Of a DNA stretch of 64,000 nt, positions 8,793 through 18,221 are shown one piece after another (position 1 is the first letter of the stretch; every line of letters starts with the position of its first letter). The stretch lies in contig WHTU01000007.1 of NCBI GenBank assembly GCA_009377575.1, positions 16,375-80,374 of the forward strand, read 5' to 3'. Below the pieces are notes generated by a model that worked only from the letters and a program-made list of their open reading frames with translations, searched no databases and was not told the DNA's origin. Source of the DNA: Nitrososphaeraceae archaeon (GTDB lineage: Archaea; Thermoproteota; Nitrososphaeria; Nitrososphaerales; Nitrososphaeraceae). Position numbers and translations under genes: made by a program.

Positions 8793-9551
8793 ATGCATGA
8801 CAATGTAGTAGGATATAATCAAGAGACGGAAGCTAAAGATAAGAATAAAGTCGATGATCGTTTGTTGCCAGTCGCATTGAAAATGGAAAGTGTTTCAAAG
8901 GTCTTTAAATCTCCAGCAGGAGATTTAGTTGCTCTTAAGGAAATTAGCTTTGCAGTTAGAAAAGGTGAATTTATCTCAATTGTAGGCCCTTCTGGAAGTG
9001 GTAAATCTACGTTACTAAATATTATAGGAGCATTGGATAGACCTTCCTATGGAAGAGTTTTCATTGATAATGTAGATATTTTTTCCTTAAAGGACAGTCA
9101 GGTTGCACAAATGCGAAATACTCTAATAGGTTATATATTTCAGTCTTTTAATTTAATTAACAGAACGTCGGTTCAGAAGAATGTTGAGATTCCAGCTATT
9201 ATTTCTGGTATGAATAGTGAAGAGAGACATAGACGCTCACTGAAATTGCTAAGAATATTAGGTATCGAAGATAAAGCATGGCTTAAGCCAGTAAATTTAA
9301 GTGGAGGACAACAACAGCGGGTAGCCATCGCTAGGTCTCTAATGAATAATCCTGCCATAATTCTTGCAGATGAACCAACTGGAAATTTAGATTCAAAGAC
9401 AGGAGCAGAGGTTTTTGATCTATTGAGAATGCTTGCTAACAAGTTCAAAAGAACTATCGTATTTGTAACACACAACGCAGACCTTGCATCTAGAACAGAC
9501 AGAACCATTTTCATACGGGATGGGGCAATTGAAAAAGAGATAATAAATTGA
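8793..9551 (+). CDS. ABC transporter ATP-binding protein (MacB/LolD type)
   Basis: A 252-residue ATPase. Walker A GPSGSGKST is at residues 65-73, the Q-loop at FQSFN, the signature LSGGQQQRVAIARS near 165-180, Walker B with ILADEPTGNLD near 190-200 and the switch His in VFVTHN. The sequence belongs to the MacB/LolD group that powers FtsX-like permeases. It overlaps or abuts the COG1361 gene downstream, so the two are translationally coupled. No permease gene follows in the window. It is probably a cytoplasmic ATPase of an export or surface-assembly complex. Confidence 0.85.
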   Translation: MHDNVVGYNQETEAKDKNKVDDRLLPVALKMESVSKVFKSPAGDLVALKEISFAVRKGEFISIVGPSGSGKSTLLNIIGALDRPSYGRVFIDNVDIFSLKDSQVAQMRNTLIGYIFQSFNLINRTSVQKNVEIPAIISGMNSEERHRRSLKLLRILGIEDKAWLKPVNLSGGQQQRVAIARSLMNNPAIILADEPTGNLDSKTGAEVFDLLRMLANKFKRTIVFVTHNADLASRTDRTIFIRDGAIEKEIIN

Positions 9552-11719
9552 GTATGACGGAACAAGGAAGAAATAACCTGAGGGAGAAATATGGCATTGT
9601 TCCTTTTTCCTTTTTCGAAGGATGTGTATCAGAGCTCACACGAAGAGAAGTACCGAGGCGGCACACAATCATTGCTAAATCAAAGCAAAGCAGAAAAAGC
9701 TTCAACTCATTTCTCAGCTTTGGGTTATATCCCTCCTTGATATCGGTTGTCGCATATTTTGTACTATTTACAACTTTTGGTGTGAACGCATTTGCTCAAT
9801 CGTCTAATTCATCTCCTCCTACTGCTATTCCTATTTCTGTTCAGACTGATAGAGCTCCTTCTTTCCTTGAAGCATATTGGACAGAAGATTCAATTTCTAC
9901 TTCCACGTCAACTACAAACAACTCCAAGAAGGAAATTGGCCCTGGAGAAGGAACCTCCACCCTTGCAATAGTATTTGTAAATAGAGGGAGAACAGATATT
10001 ACAGGAGTAACGGGATATCTAACCCTTCCCCCTGGATTTAGAGCGATTGAAGGTGAGAATAATGTCACCTCTCCAAATATTGCAGTGGCTAGTTATGATT
10101 CGATCATTAAAGCGGGTGACACTTTCACTATGTATTTCACGATGGATGTTCTTCCACAAGCCAAAGTGGGCCCATACACAAGTGACCTAACATTATCGTA
10201 TTCGAAGATTCTTGAGGTTGGACAGATTTCAGCCTCAATGATGATTCCATTTAGATTGACAGGCAAGGTAATTCTAGACACAACATTACTAAATCAAAAT
10301 CTAACTGCCGGTTCTCCAAACCCATTACAAATTCTTATAAAAAACGACGGAACAGCTAATGCAACTGGTGCAATAGTTACTGTGGTTGGAGTTTCTGGCG
10401 GAACTACGGCCTCAAACAGTACTTCTGACGGCAGATCGGTAAATGGTTCTGCTACTACAACGGTCGATTCAGAAACTTTTAGCATCGGAAATATTCCAGC
10501 AGGCAGATCTGTCTTAATCACTCCAATTATATACCCTGACTACTCTTCGGGAGCAACGATACAGACCTTAGATCTGGAAATAGCATACAATAATGCATAT
10601 GGCATCCGTACCGATTCAGATTACTCAATAGGAATGATTGTAGCCCCCAATCCACCAGAGTCAGTGCTCAGTATAAATCCCGCAATAATGTCAACCACAT
10701 CTAGTAGCCAGAGTTACGTTGCCAATGATAATAAGAATAATGCAACTGAAACCGAAGATGAGATTAATGAAAACCCTATACAACTTACAGCAGGTAGGTT
10801 AGAAAACCTGCGTTTTAGCATAACCAACAACGGGAGCTTACCGCTTACAGATATTGTGTTTTCCCTTTCCTCAGGTACTAATTCTGTAAAGATATTAGGA
10901 GACTCGAGATGGAGAGTAGATCATATGGCTCCTTTAGCAAATTTCCCAATGTCTACCACCGTTTATGCTGCCGAAGATGTGATTAATACACCTACGGAAT
11001 TTGAAGTAAATGCCGATTACATAGAAAGGGGACAGTCCAAAACAGACACTCTAAACATAGGTGCATACGTTGATGGCCAAATTCGGATAAGGACATACGA
11101 TCTTGATATAAATTACGTAGGTGATGCCCCAAATCTAGTCGGTAACTTATTGAATGAAGGAAATACAGTTGCACTGTTTACTACAATAGAATTATTTAAT
11201 CCTGCAGTCGAAGCAGAATCATCGCAGAGTAATTTGAACAAATCTTTGGTTACAGGTCCATCCCAACAACAATATCTCGGAGATCTCTCGGAGAACTCTC
11301 CTCTTCCATTTAGTATTCCTCTTAGCATTGATAGTGATCTACCAGCAGGTGATTACCCTGTAAGCCTGAACGTTACTTATAGCGATAATCTTAGAATGGC
11401 TCATGGATTGCTATTAAATGATACGGTAGTATACGAAGGCCAACCCTCAACGTCTAGTAATAACGACAGTAATAATGATCCGTTCACTTTTGTGAGCGGA
11501 ATTTCGGGTATCTTTCCTATGGTAATCATTGTCATCATTGTGATTATAGTTGGATTGTTTTTGATCAGGCGGAGAAATAAGAAGAAGAAAGGAGAAAAAT
11601 TAAGCGCAAAAATTACATCCACTGGCCGTCATTCTGATTCTAATTCAGTTAGCAAAGTTACCGATGAAGACTCAGATTTTTTCCTTGATGATTCATCGTC
11701 AAGAAAGAATAAGCCTTGA
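9548..11719 (+). CDS. COG1361-type surface protein, membrane anchored
   Basis: 723 residues from TTG 9548 overlapping the ATPase stop, or 721 from ATG 9554. An N-terminal hydrophobic segment (about 59-80, ending VNAFAQ) is followed by a long Ser/Thr/Asn-rich extracellular part of NEW3/CARDB-like beta repeats (GEGTSTLAIVFVNRGRTDIT, LQILIKNDGTANATG, LENLRFSITNNGSLPLTDI). A C-terminal membrane helix (PMVIIVIIVIIVGLFLI) is followed by a basic stretch RRRNKKKKGEK. This matches COG1361 S-layer-domain proteins, which in archaea often sit with an ABC ATPase and an FtsX permease. The permease is not here. Extracellular binding or scaffold role is inferred. Confidence 0.75.
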   Translation: MSMTEQGRNNLREKYGIVPFSFFEGCVSELTRREVPRRHTIIAKSKQSRKSFNSFLSFGLYPSLISVVAYFVLFTTFGVNAFAQSSNSSPPTAIPISVQTDRAPSFLEAYWTEDSISTSTSTTNNSKKEIGPGEGTSTLAIVFVNRGRTDITGVTGYLTLPPGFRAIEGENNVTSPNIAVASYDSIIKAGDTFTMYFTMDVLPQAKVGPYTSDLTLSYSKILEVGQISASMMIPFRLTGKVILDTTLLNQNLTAGSPNPLQILIKNDGTANATGAIVTVVGVSGGTTASNSTSDGRSVNGSATTTVDSETFSIGNIPAGRSVLITPIIYPDYSSGATIQTLDLEIAYNNAYGIRTDSDYSIGMIVAPNPPESVLSINPAIMSTTSSSQSYVANDNKNNATETEDEINENPIQLTAGRLENLRFSITNNGSLPLTDIVFSLSSGTNSVKILGDSRWRVDHMAPLANFPMSTTVYAAEDVINTPTEFEVNADYIERGQSKTDTLNIGAYVDGQIRIRTYDLDINYVGDAPNLVGNLLNEGNTVALFTTIELFNPAVEAESSQSNLNKSLVTGPSQQQYLGDLSENSPLPFSIPLSIDSDLPAGDYPVSLNVTYSDNLRMAHGLLLNDTVVYEGQPSTSSNNDSNNDPFTFVSGISGIFPMVIIVIIVIIVGLFLIRRRNKKKKGEKLSAKITSTGRHSDSNSVSKVTDEDSDFFLDDSSSRKNKP

Positions 11720-12060
11720 TGGTCAATGAATGGCAAGCAAAGAATTATGAAACATTTCCATTACTATTACCTTAAGTCTGAATAGGTACCCAATCCTGAT
11801 ATAGTGAAGCATACATGATGTGAACACAAGTGGATTAGTTGATTAGGGAGGTAGATGTGACTAGATGAATTCAATACTTCGACATGCAAGTATCATTAAA
11901 AGCGAAGAATATTTTGAGGAAGAAAGGAGGAGAAAAGAGGATAATAAAAATACAAATCACTAAAAAAGAGTTTAAACAACGATCATATTAAACTATCAAC
12001 CAAATATAGGGCGGGAGTTCTCGCAAAATTCCTATTTGATCTATTTGGTTGTGTGTGTTA
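11720..12060. other. Intergenic region, no gene seen
   Basis: Convergent spacer. No permease reading frame is present on either strand, which matters for the ABC ATPase/COG1361 pair upstream. Confidence 0.5.
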
Positions 12061-12486
12061 TTATCTCCCACGAACTTGATATATGATAGTTCCAACAATC
12101 GTAAATCCTCCGACAATTGCTGCTACAAACACGTTTCCTAGAATCTGTGCTTGCTGACCATCATCATTGCCTATAACCGCCACAAAAATCGCAGTGACCA
12201 GTACAATAAAGCCGACCAGCAGGAACAAACTTATGATTATTTTTGTAACGTTGTTGGATATTCTCTCAGGTTCAGAATATTCATTTGTTTCTCGACTGGA
12301 ACCGGGACTAACCTTATTCAATATTCTGTCTGTAAAAGAAGACTTTCTTGATGGGTCAAGCGATTGAGCCTGCCCCTCATTTTCATTCTTACTGCTATAG
12401 CTAATATTGTCTGCTTTGTTCATTCCTACGTCATCATTAGTACCTTTATTGTCTTGATTGACATACTTGTCGTTTGGGATGGACAT
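12061..12486 (-). CDS. Small two-helix membrane protein
   Basis: 141 residues. The first 85 are polar, Asn/Ser/Glu-rich and probably disordered. Two membrane helices follow (KIIISLFLLVGFIVLVTAIF and ILGNVFVAAIVGGFTIVGTI) separated by a short GNDDGQQAQ loop, and the protein ends in a basic YQVRGR tail. The family is not recognised. It is a stand-alone gene with its own promoter region upstream. Confidence 0.55.
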   Translation of the reverse strand: MSIPNDKYVNQDNKGTNDDVGMNKADNISYSSKNENEGQAQSLDPSRKSSFTDRILNKVSPGSSRETNEYSEPERISNNVTKIIISLFLLVGFIVLVTAIFVAVIGNDDGQQAQILGNVFVAAIVGGFTIVGTIIYQVRGR

Positions 12487-13005
12487 TCAATAATACAATA
12501 TTCTTGAGGAGTATAAAGATATTTTTATCAGAGTTGATGAGTGGACAAGCTTTTCCTTAAAAGCAAGTCTATTTAGAAGTTTCCATCTTTTTGCCAAAAT
12601 CCCTGCAAATCGTAGGAACCCTGTTTACTTTAAAATCCTTCACAAGACCATCTTACTAGTCAAGAATCACGAAGATTCTGTTTATTTTGGAAAAGATGAA
12701 GCAATCAAGATCGCATTCCTCGACTAGAATCTAAGACACTATACGTCGAGAGTCGAAAACACCTTTTAAAGAAGCCTTTTATCCAGTCTGGCAAAAGGAA
12801 GACTGTTGAAACTAAAAAAATTTGGCTGCAAGTATTTGTGGATTCTGATAATAACTGAGTCTGAAAATCAAAGAGGAATGGATACTACGTAATATCAATG
12901 GTCTAGTTTTGACACCAATTTCAAGACCAAAATTAACATTAGTGTGCACTTTTCGCACCCTATCATTTTGTAAAAATTATATCAGTCCACAATCATTACA
13001 GATCA
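12487..13005. other. Intergenic region with a start-less open stretch
   Basis: A plus-strand frame is open from about 12491 to 12729 and reads protein-like (LEEYKDIFIRVDEWTSFSLK, then AKIPANRRNPVYFK), but it has no ATG, GTG or TTG. It may be a gene remnant. Otherwise this is the promoter region of the SagB-like gene. Confidence 0.3.
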
Positions 13006-14751
13006 ATGAATAATAAAGAGATTCAACACGCGTTAGATTACCATGAAGCAACTAAACACTCAGAAGTTAGTATAATGACTTCTAGACATTATTTGGACTA
13101 CGATAACCGTCCAATGCCTTTTAAAACGTATCTCGAGCAGCCACGATATCCTCTTACGAATAATTTCCCTAGTCCAAATTTAGAATCGATCACATCAATC
13201 GTAGATGTCAAGCAATCTGCAAATTCTAGTCCCACACAAAGCGAGAAATCTGTATCCGTCATGGATATATCAGAGATACTATTCTTTGCTGCCGGGATAA
13301 CCAGAGTGCTGAGATATAGTTACGGTACTTATTTCATGCGTGCTGCCTCTGCGACGGGAGCCCTTTATCCCATAGAATCATACGTCGTTTGTGGCGACAT
13401 AACTCCGGATCTAAAAGCTGGGGTATATCATTTTGGTCCAGCTGAATTCAGTCTAACTCAGCTAAGAAGCGGAGATTACAGACATGCTTTGGCTTCCACA
13501 GCACTAGCAGAAAGAGAATATGACACAATCTTAACGTCACCGCTTTCCATAATATTCTCTTCTTTTGCATGGAGAAATGCGTGGAAATATCAGGCAAGAT
13601 CTTATCGTCATTGGTTCTGGGATTGCGGTGTGATTGTTGCTAATCTCTTAGCAACTACCGCATCAATGAAGCTACCCACCAAATTGATTATGGGATATGT
13701 GGACGATATGGTTGATAGGCTACTGTGCCTGGAGACTCTAAAAGAAGCTTCAATAGTAATTGCGCCGATTGGTATAGGCTCCTGTCCAAAATCTGACTCC
13801 AAAGGTAATAACAATATACAAAAAGAGATTGCTGAGTTACCCATTCCGAAGATTGTGCCTCTGTCGCAAAGAGGAGAAATAGATTACCCTGATATTTGGA
13901 ACATGAATCAAAATTCAAAACTCTTCGATAGAGAGGAAGTCGAAAGTTGGATTGACATTCAAAAAAATAGTACCCTAGACTACCAGCAAGCGAAAACTAA
14001 ACACAATAGGAGCTCAATTTCCAAACAACAATTAGAACAAAGAAACCAAAACTTAGGCATAGAAAATAACGCTGAACCTATTTTGGATCGAAAAGGTATG
14101 TCAAAGGATATGGGTACACCATCAACAATGACTATCGGTGAAGTCATCTTGAGACGAGGCTCTACTCGAAGGTTCGATACCCATTCTTCCATTCCACTTT
14201 CCACACTTTACTCCATACTTGACAGCTCCACACGGGGAGTGCCAATGGATGTTTTCACAAATGAAGGACTTATGTCATCAGTAATCGATACTTATTTTAT
14301 AGCTAATAATGTGGTTGGTCTAGAACCTGGGGCATATTTCTTTAATCGCAATCTCAAAGCGTTCGATTTGCTAAAGAGAAATGCATCAAGACAGATCTCA
14401 GGCTATCTTTGTCTAGGCCAGTCTCTTTTTAGCGACGCAAGTGCAGTGATCTTCTTGATGGCAGATCTGCATAAGGTGCTCGATGATCTTGGTAACAGAG
14501 GATACCGAGTTGCACAGCTTGAAGCAGGGATCATTGCAGGGAAAATATATCTGTCAAGCTATGCACATTCTATAGGTGCCTCTGGAACAACGTTCTTCGA
14601 TGATGCAGTGACTGAATTTTTAGCTCCACACGCGGCCAATAAGAGTACCATGATCGCCATGGGAGTAGGAGTTCCTGGGTATAAGGCACGACCTGGAACA
14701 GTGTTACCCGTCAGACTAACTAGAGAGGAATTAGTGAATTTGCATACTTAA
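13006..14751 (+). CDS. Two-domain SagB/ThcOx-type nitroreductase-like oxidoreductase
   Basis: 581 residues with two nitroreductase-fold halves joined by a polar linker (about 310-365). The N-terminal half carries AAGITRVLRYSYG and RAASATGALYPIESYVV, the SagB-type entry motif. The C-terminal half starts GEVILRRGSTRRFD and has QLEAGIIAGKIYLSSYAHSIG. SagB/ThcOx enzymes are FMN-dependent dehydrogenases that oxidise azolines to azoles in modified peptides, but stand-alone tandem forms occur in archaea with unknown substrates. No cyclodehydratase or precursor peptide gene is adjacent, so a peptide-tailoring role is unproven. Confidence 0.75.
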   Translation: MNNKEIQHALDYHEATKHSEVSIMTSRHYLDYDNRPMPFKTYLEQPRYPLTNNFPSPNLESITSIVDVKQSANSSPTQSEKSVSVMDISEILFFAAGITRVLRYSYGTYFMRAASATGALYPIESYVVCGDITPDLKAGVYHFGPAEFSLTQLRSGDYRHALASTALAEREYDTILTSPLSIIFSSFAWRNAWKYQARSYRHWFWDCGVIVANLLATTASMKLPTKLIMGYVDDMVDRLLCLETLKEASIVIAPIGIGSCPKSDSKGNNNIQKEIAELPIPKIVPLSQRGEIDYPDIWNMNQNSKLFDREEVESWIDIQKNSTLDYQQAKTKHNRSSISKQQLEQRNQNLGIENNAEPILDRKGMSKDMGTPSTMTIGEVILRRGSTRRFDTHSSIPLSTLYSILDSSTRGVPMDVFTNEGLMSSVIDTYFIANNVVGLEPGAYFFNRNLKAFDLLKRNASRQISGYLCLGQSLFSDASAVIFLMADLHKVLDDLGNRGYRVAQLEAGIIAGKIYLSSYAHSIGASGTTFFDDAVTEFLAPHAANKSTMIAMGVGVPGYKARPGTVLPVRLTREELVNLHT

Positions 14752-14911
14752 TTTTCTAACAATGGCAATTGTTAACAACAATCTATTCGTTCGATCGGTA
14801 TTGATGAATAATGATGGTGCTCCGAAACTTAAGCCAAGTTTTTCAGCATGAGTCCACTAATATAACATAAGTATTTTACACCTGTCTATTCTATCATTAT
14901 TTGGATTTGGG

Positions 14912-15283
14912 ATGACAGACGTAAGAATTAGAGAGTTAGATTGGTATTTGCGGGATCATCTCTTTAGGCAGGCAAATAAAGGAAGACAGGAATTCGAACA
15001 GAGAGTGCTCCCATCAGAATTAGTCAAAACGTATCTAAGATACAGAAACGACGATTTGGATCAGATTTCTCAATTAGTTGATATTGTGGTTGGTAATCTC
15101 CTTCACCAGCTCGTCATAAAAAAGAAGGACGTCGATTCGTTTGAGCTAAGTGGCACTCTAAAGCGTCTTCAATGCTCCAAATGTTACTATGTATCCATTC
15201 TTGCGGAAGCAGAGGAAATAGCTTGTTTAAGGTGTAATTCAAGGACGTTAGATGAATTTCCTAAGAAGAGTATAAAGCATTAA
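14912..15283 (+). CDS. Small protein with C-terminal zinc ribbon
   Basis: 123 residues from ATG 14912. The N-terminal 80 residues are helical and charged. The C-terminus has CSKC and CLRC knuckles separated by about 17 residues, a rubredoxin-like zinc ribbon. It may be cotranscribed with the SagB-like gene about 160 bp upstream. No family recognised; nucleic-acid or protein binding is possible. Confidence 0.5.
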   Translation: MTDVRIRELDWYLRDHLFRQANKGRQEFEQRVLPSELVKTYLRYRNDDLDQISQLVDIVVGNLLHQLVIKKKDVDSFELSGTLKRLQCSKCYYVSILAEAEEIACLRCNSRTLDEFPKKSIKH

Positions 15284-15704
15284 ATAATAACTATATTTAT
15301 TGTGGAGTTGCGTCATGTATTTCCACTTTGATATGGCTTCACATAAAAGCTGTTATCCAAACACATACAGTTTCGTCAGTGAATTGACTTAACCACTTCA
15401 CATGTAATTAGTAGACATTTGGCAATCTAGCCACCTAAATATCGAAATATGTCCGATTTGTAGGACGACTGTGCTCAAAGAGTAAACTGTTCAACAAATG
15501 GTTGTGAAATTTCGAATTAATTCACTGATCGCCTACTACCCAGTCAAAATACAGATTTTAGAAATATTTCGAAAAACAATGCATAGAAGGCTATGTTAGC
15601 TTCATCAATTTTTCAATCCAAGCCTAACCGTAAAGTAGAATCAACTTCCGCTTATTTGATTCTATACAGATTGAAAAGTATTAGTCAGAATAGCTCCAGC
15701 AATC
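15284..15704. other. Intergenic region, no gene seen
   Basis: Convergent AT-rich spacer between the zinc-ribbon gene and the minus-strand hydrolase. No reading frame of note. Confidence 0.45.
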
Positions 15705-16403
15705 TCATTTTTCTAGAAAGAAACATTCAAACCAGCCACTGGCACGTCTAGCAACTTCTTCCAGTGCACCCTCCTCTTCGAATAAATGTGTCGCGTTAGG
15801 GATTAAGATAAGTTTCTTCTTTTTTTCGATCCTTGCAAGCATCTTTAGCGCATTTTGATTAAGTCCAATTACTGTTTTATCATTCTCTCCTACTATTAAC
15901 AATGTAGGTGCTTCAATTTGATCTAAAACCTCTTTACCTGCTAAATCAGCTCTCCCGCCGCGTGATACAATTGCACTGATTAAATTTGGACGAGCTGCAG
16001 CCGCGACTAATGCAGCTGCAGCTCCTGTACTTGCACCAAAATATCCAATTCTTAAATTTTTCAATTCCGGATTTTGTAAAATCCAATCAGTACAAGAAAT
16101 GAGTCTCTGAGCCAGTAATGTAATATTGAATCTATGTTCCCTCGTAAGGTTATCCACAGTTTCTTCCTCTGGAGTAAGTAGGTCAACTACGAGTGTAGCG
16201 ATACTAACATTATTAAGCACTTGTGCAACATATTTGCTTCTTGGACTGTGTCTACTGCTTCCACTTCCATGAGCAAAAATAACAATACCTTTTATAGAGG
16301 TACTAGAGTTGGGAAGAATTAAGTTACCTTCAATCATATTCTCTTTGTTATCAATTATTTTTACTACGCTATTACGAGAATGAGAATGATTTTGCTCTTC
16401 CAA
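15705..16403 (-). CDS. Alpha/beta hydrolase, dienelactone-hydrolase-like
   Basis: 232 residues of a cytoplasmic alpha/beta hydrolase. The oxyanion segment is FAHGSGSSRHS, the nucleophile elbow is GASTGAAA (Ser of GxSxG), the acid is the Asp of VGENDKTV and the histidine is in NATHLFEE. Lack of a signal peptide and the SSRHSPRSKYVAQ segment resemble the phosphoribosyl-transferase-associated or DLH-like hydrolases common in soil archaea. Substrate unknown. It is a monocistronic minus-strand gene. Confidence 0.8.
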   Translation of the reverse strand: MEEQNHSHSRNSVVKIIDNKENMIEGNLILPNSSTSIKGIVIFAHGSGSSRHSPRSKYVAQVLNNVSIATLVVDLLTPEEETVDNLTREHRFNITLLAQRLISCTDWILQNPELKNLRIGYFGASTGAAAALVAAAARPNLISAIVSRGGRADLAGKEVLDQIEAPTLLIVGENDKTVIGLNQNALKMLARIEKKKKLILIPNATHLFEEEGALEEVARRASGWFECFFLEK

Positions 16404-16646
16404 AGTTAATCGGCCACATTTTCTATCATCCTATCTATTTATATACTAACTCTAAATAGCGTCCATGTTAATTATCCACTTGGCTATTGTTAAAGATCAA
16501 ACCACAATCATGATTGAAAAATAGATTGTGAATTTTTGCGTTTTGGGCCCTGCGAGACGATAGTTGTTGATGAGTTTGGATGAGGTGTTAAATGGAATCA
16601 ACACTTAAGACAATATGATTTGATATTAACCTTAGTAAAGGTCACT

Positions 16647-17798
16647 TTATGGGATTTCATCAGCTACATACTCCCTCCTAATACCCGTTGGAGAGGTGAA
16701 GAAATGTAATTTCTCGTGTGATATTCCTATTAACACGTGTTGGTCAACTGGTGTATCTTGCTGTATAACAGTGGGCATACTGCTGGTAAGAACCTTCATA
16801 CTATTCTTACCTATATTCACTTCCAAAACTGTATCATCACCTAACATTTCGATAAAAGACAAGACACACTCCATGATTAGATCTGAATGTAGTCGATCAC
16901 CTCCGATAATGATATCGCGTGGTCTGATCCCAATAGTCACTTTCGCAGGTAACTCTTCTTTTCTGTACAATCGATCGAAAACTTTTCTTAAGGCATCTGA
17001 TGCTGATTTAACCAAACTGCCTGAAATTTCTATATGCAAATGAGAATTGCTATGACTGACTTCACATTCCAGAAAATTCATTGGGGGGCTTCCAATAAAT
17101 CCTGCCACAAAAGTATTTGACGGTTTGGAGTACACCTCTTGGGGTGTGCCTACTTGCTGAATTAACCCACGATCCATGATCGCAATTCTATCGGCCATAC
17201 TCATTGCCTCGATCTGATCGTGTGTGATGTAAATAGTAGTGATCCCTACTTTCTTCTGTAATTTTTTTATTTCTGTTCTCATGTATGCACGCATCTTTGC
17301 ATCAAGGTTGCTGAGAGGTTCGTCCATTAGGAAAACCTTGGGTTCCCGAACTAATGCTCTTCCCAATGCAACTCTCTGCATCTGTCCTCCACTAAGCTCC
17401 TTCGGCTTACGGTCGATCAATTGTGAGATTTCTAATAGTTTGGAAATCTTTTCTACTTTGTCCCGTATATTTCCTTTAGATTCTTTTCTCATCTTCAAGG
17501 GAAATGCGATGTTGTCATATACAGACATATGAGGATAGAGGGCATAGTTTTGAAACACCATAGCAATGTCTCTGTCTCGTGGAGGTAAACCGTTGACTAA
17601 CTGATCTCCTATGTAAATGGCTCCGCTGCTTGGATCGCTGAGGCCAGCTATACATCTAACTGCAGTGGTCTTTCCACACCCAGAAGGCCCAAGTAGAACC
17701 ATAAATTCACCCGGATCAACTTCTAACGAAAAGTTATCAAGAGCACTAACCCTTCCGTAATTCTTGGTTAAATTTTCAATCCTTATGCGTGTGGACAT
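16647..17798 (-). CDS. Sugar ABC transporter ATPase (MalK/UgpC type)
   Basis: 383 residues. Walker A GPSGCGKTT is at 37-45, Q-loop VFQNYALYPHMSV, signature LSGGQMQRVALGRALV, Walker B VFLMDEPLSNLDA, and the H-loop in TIYITHDQIEAM. The C-terminal 140 residues form the TOBE/OB regulatory domains typical of MalK, UgpC and MsmK. It is divergent from the binding protein and two permeases across a 423-bp region, and together they make a complete CUT1-type importer. It energises sugar uptake at the cytoplasmic face. Confidence 0.92.
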   Translation of the reverse strand: MSTRIRIENLTKNYGRVSALDNFSLEVDPGEFMVLLGPSGCGKTTAVRCIAGLSDPSSGAIYIGDQLVNGLPPRDRDIAMVFQNYALYPHMSVYDNIAFPLKMRKESKGNIRDKVEKISKLLEISQLIDRKPKELSGGQMQRVALGRALVREPKVFLMDEPLSNLDAKMRAYMRTEIKKLQKKVGITTIYITHDQIEAMSMADRIAIMDRGLIQQVGTPQEVYSKPSNTFVAGFIGSPPMNFLECEVSHSNSHLHIEISGSLVKSASDALRKVFDRLYRKEELPAKVTIGIRPRDIIIGGDRLHSDLIMECVLSFIEMLGDDTVLEVNIGKNSMKVLTSSMPTVIQQDTPVDQHVLIGISHEKLHFFTSPTGIRREYVADEIP

Positions 17799-18221
17799 GG
17801 ATATACGTGTTCGCCTTTCCAGGACGGTACAGATTGTATCACACTTATTAGTATTTGATAATTGGAGACCAATTGAAATTCCAGACCCTCAATCAAAGGA
17901 GCTTTTCGTAGGTATAGAGGATTGTATGTATGGGCTCAATAACATGGCTTTGAGCTCTTCAATTATTGTGAGTAAAATGGCAGCGCGTCCATGCCAATCT
18001 ATGTGTCTAAGTGCTACAGGTCACTGGGGAAACATTATTTTCATATTCAATAATAGCAAAGTCCTATTCGTGTAGTTAAGAAATCACGTAATAATCTTTG
18101 AATTTGCGAAGTTTAGAACAAATAAGTCATTAGTGCGTTTTTATTCAGGACGAATTATCATCTGCCCCAATCTTTATTTGATAACAACATTTAAAAAGAT
18201 GCCACGTCTTTTCTGTTTCTA
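17799..18221. promoter_or_regulatory. Divergent promoter region of the sugar importer
   Basis: This region separates the ATPase (minus) from the binding protein (plus). A TATA-like TTTAAAAAG at 18190-18198 lies about 27 bp before GTG 18222, consistent with leaderless transcription from that codon. A plus-strand open stretch to 18075 overlaps the ATPase start and looks spurious. Confidence 0.4.

Noticed and set aside
17764-18075. 103-codon plus-strand frame across the sugar ATPase start
   Set aside because: It overlaps the ATPase coding start antisense, has no family and lies in the divergent promoter region.
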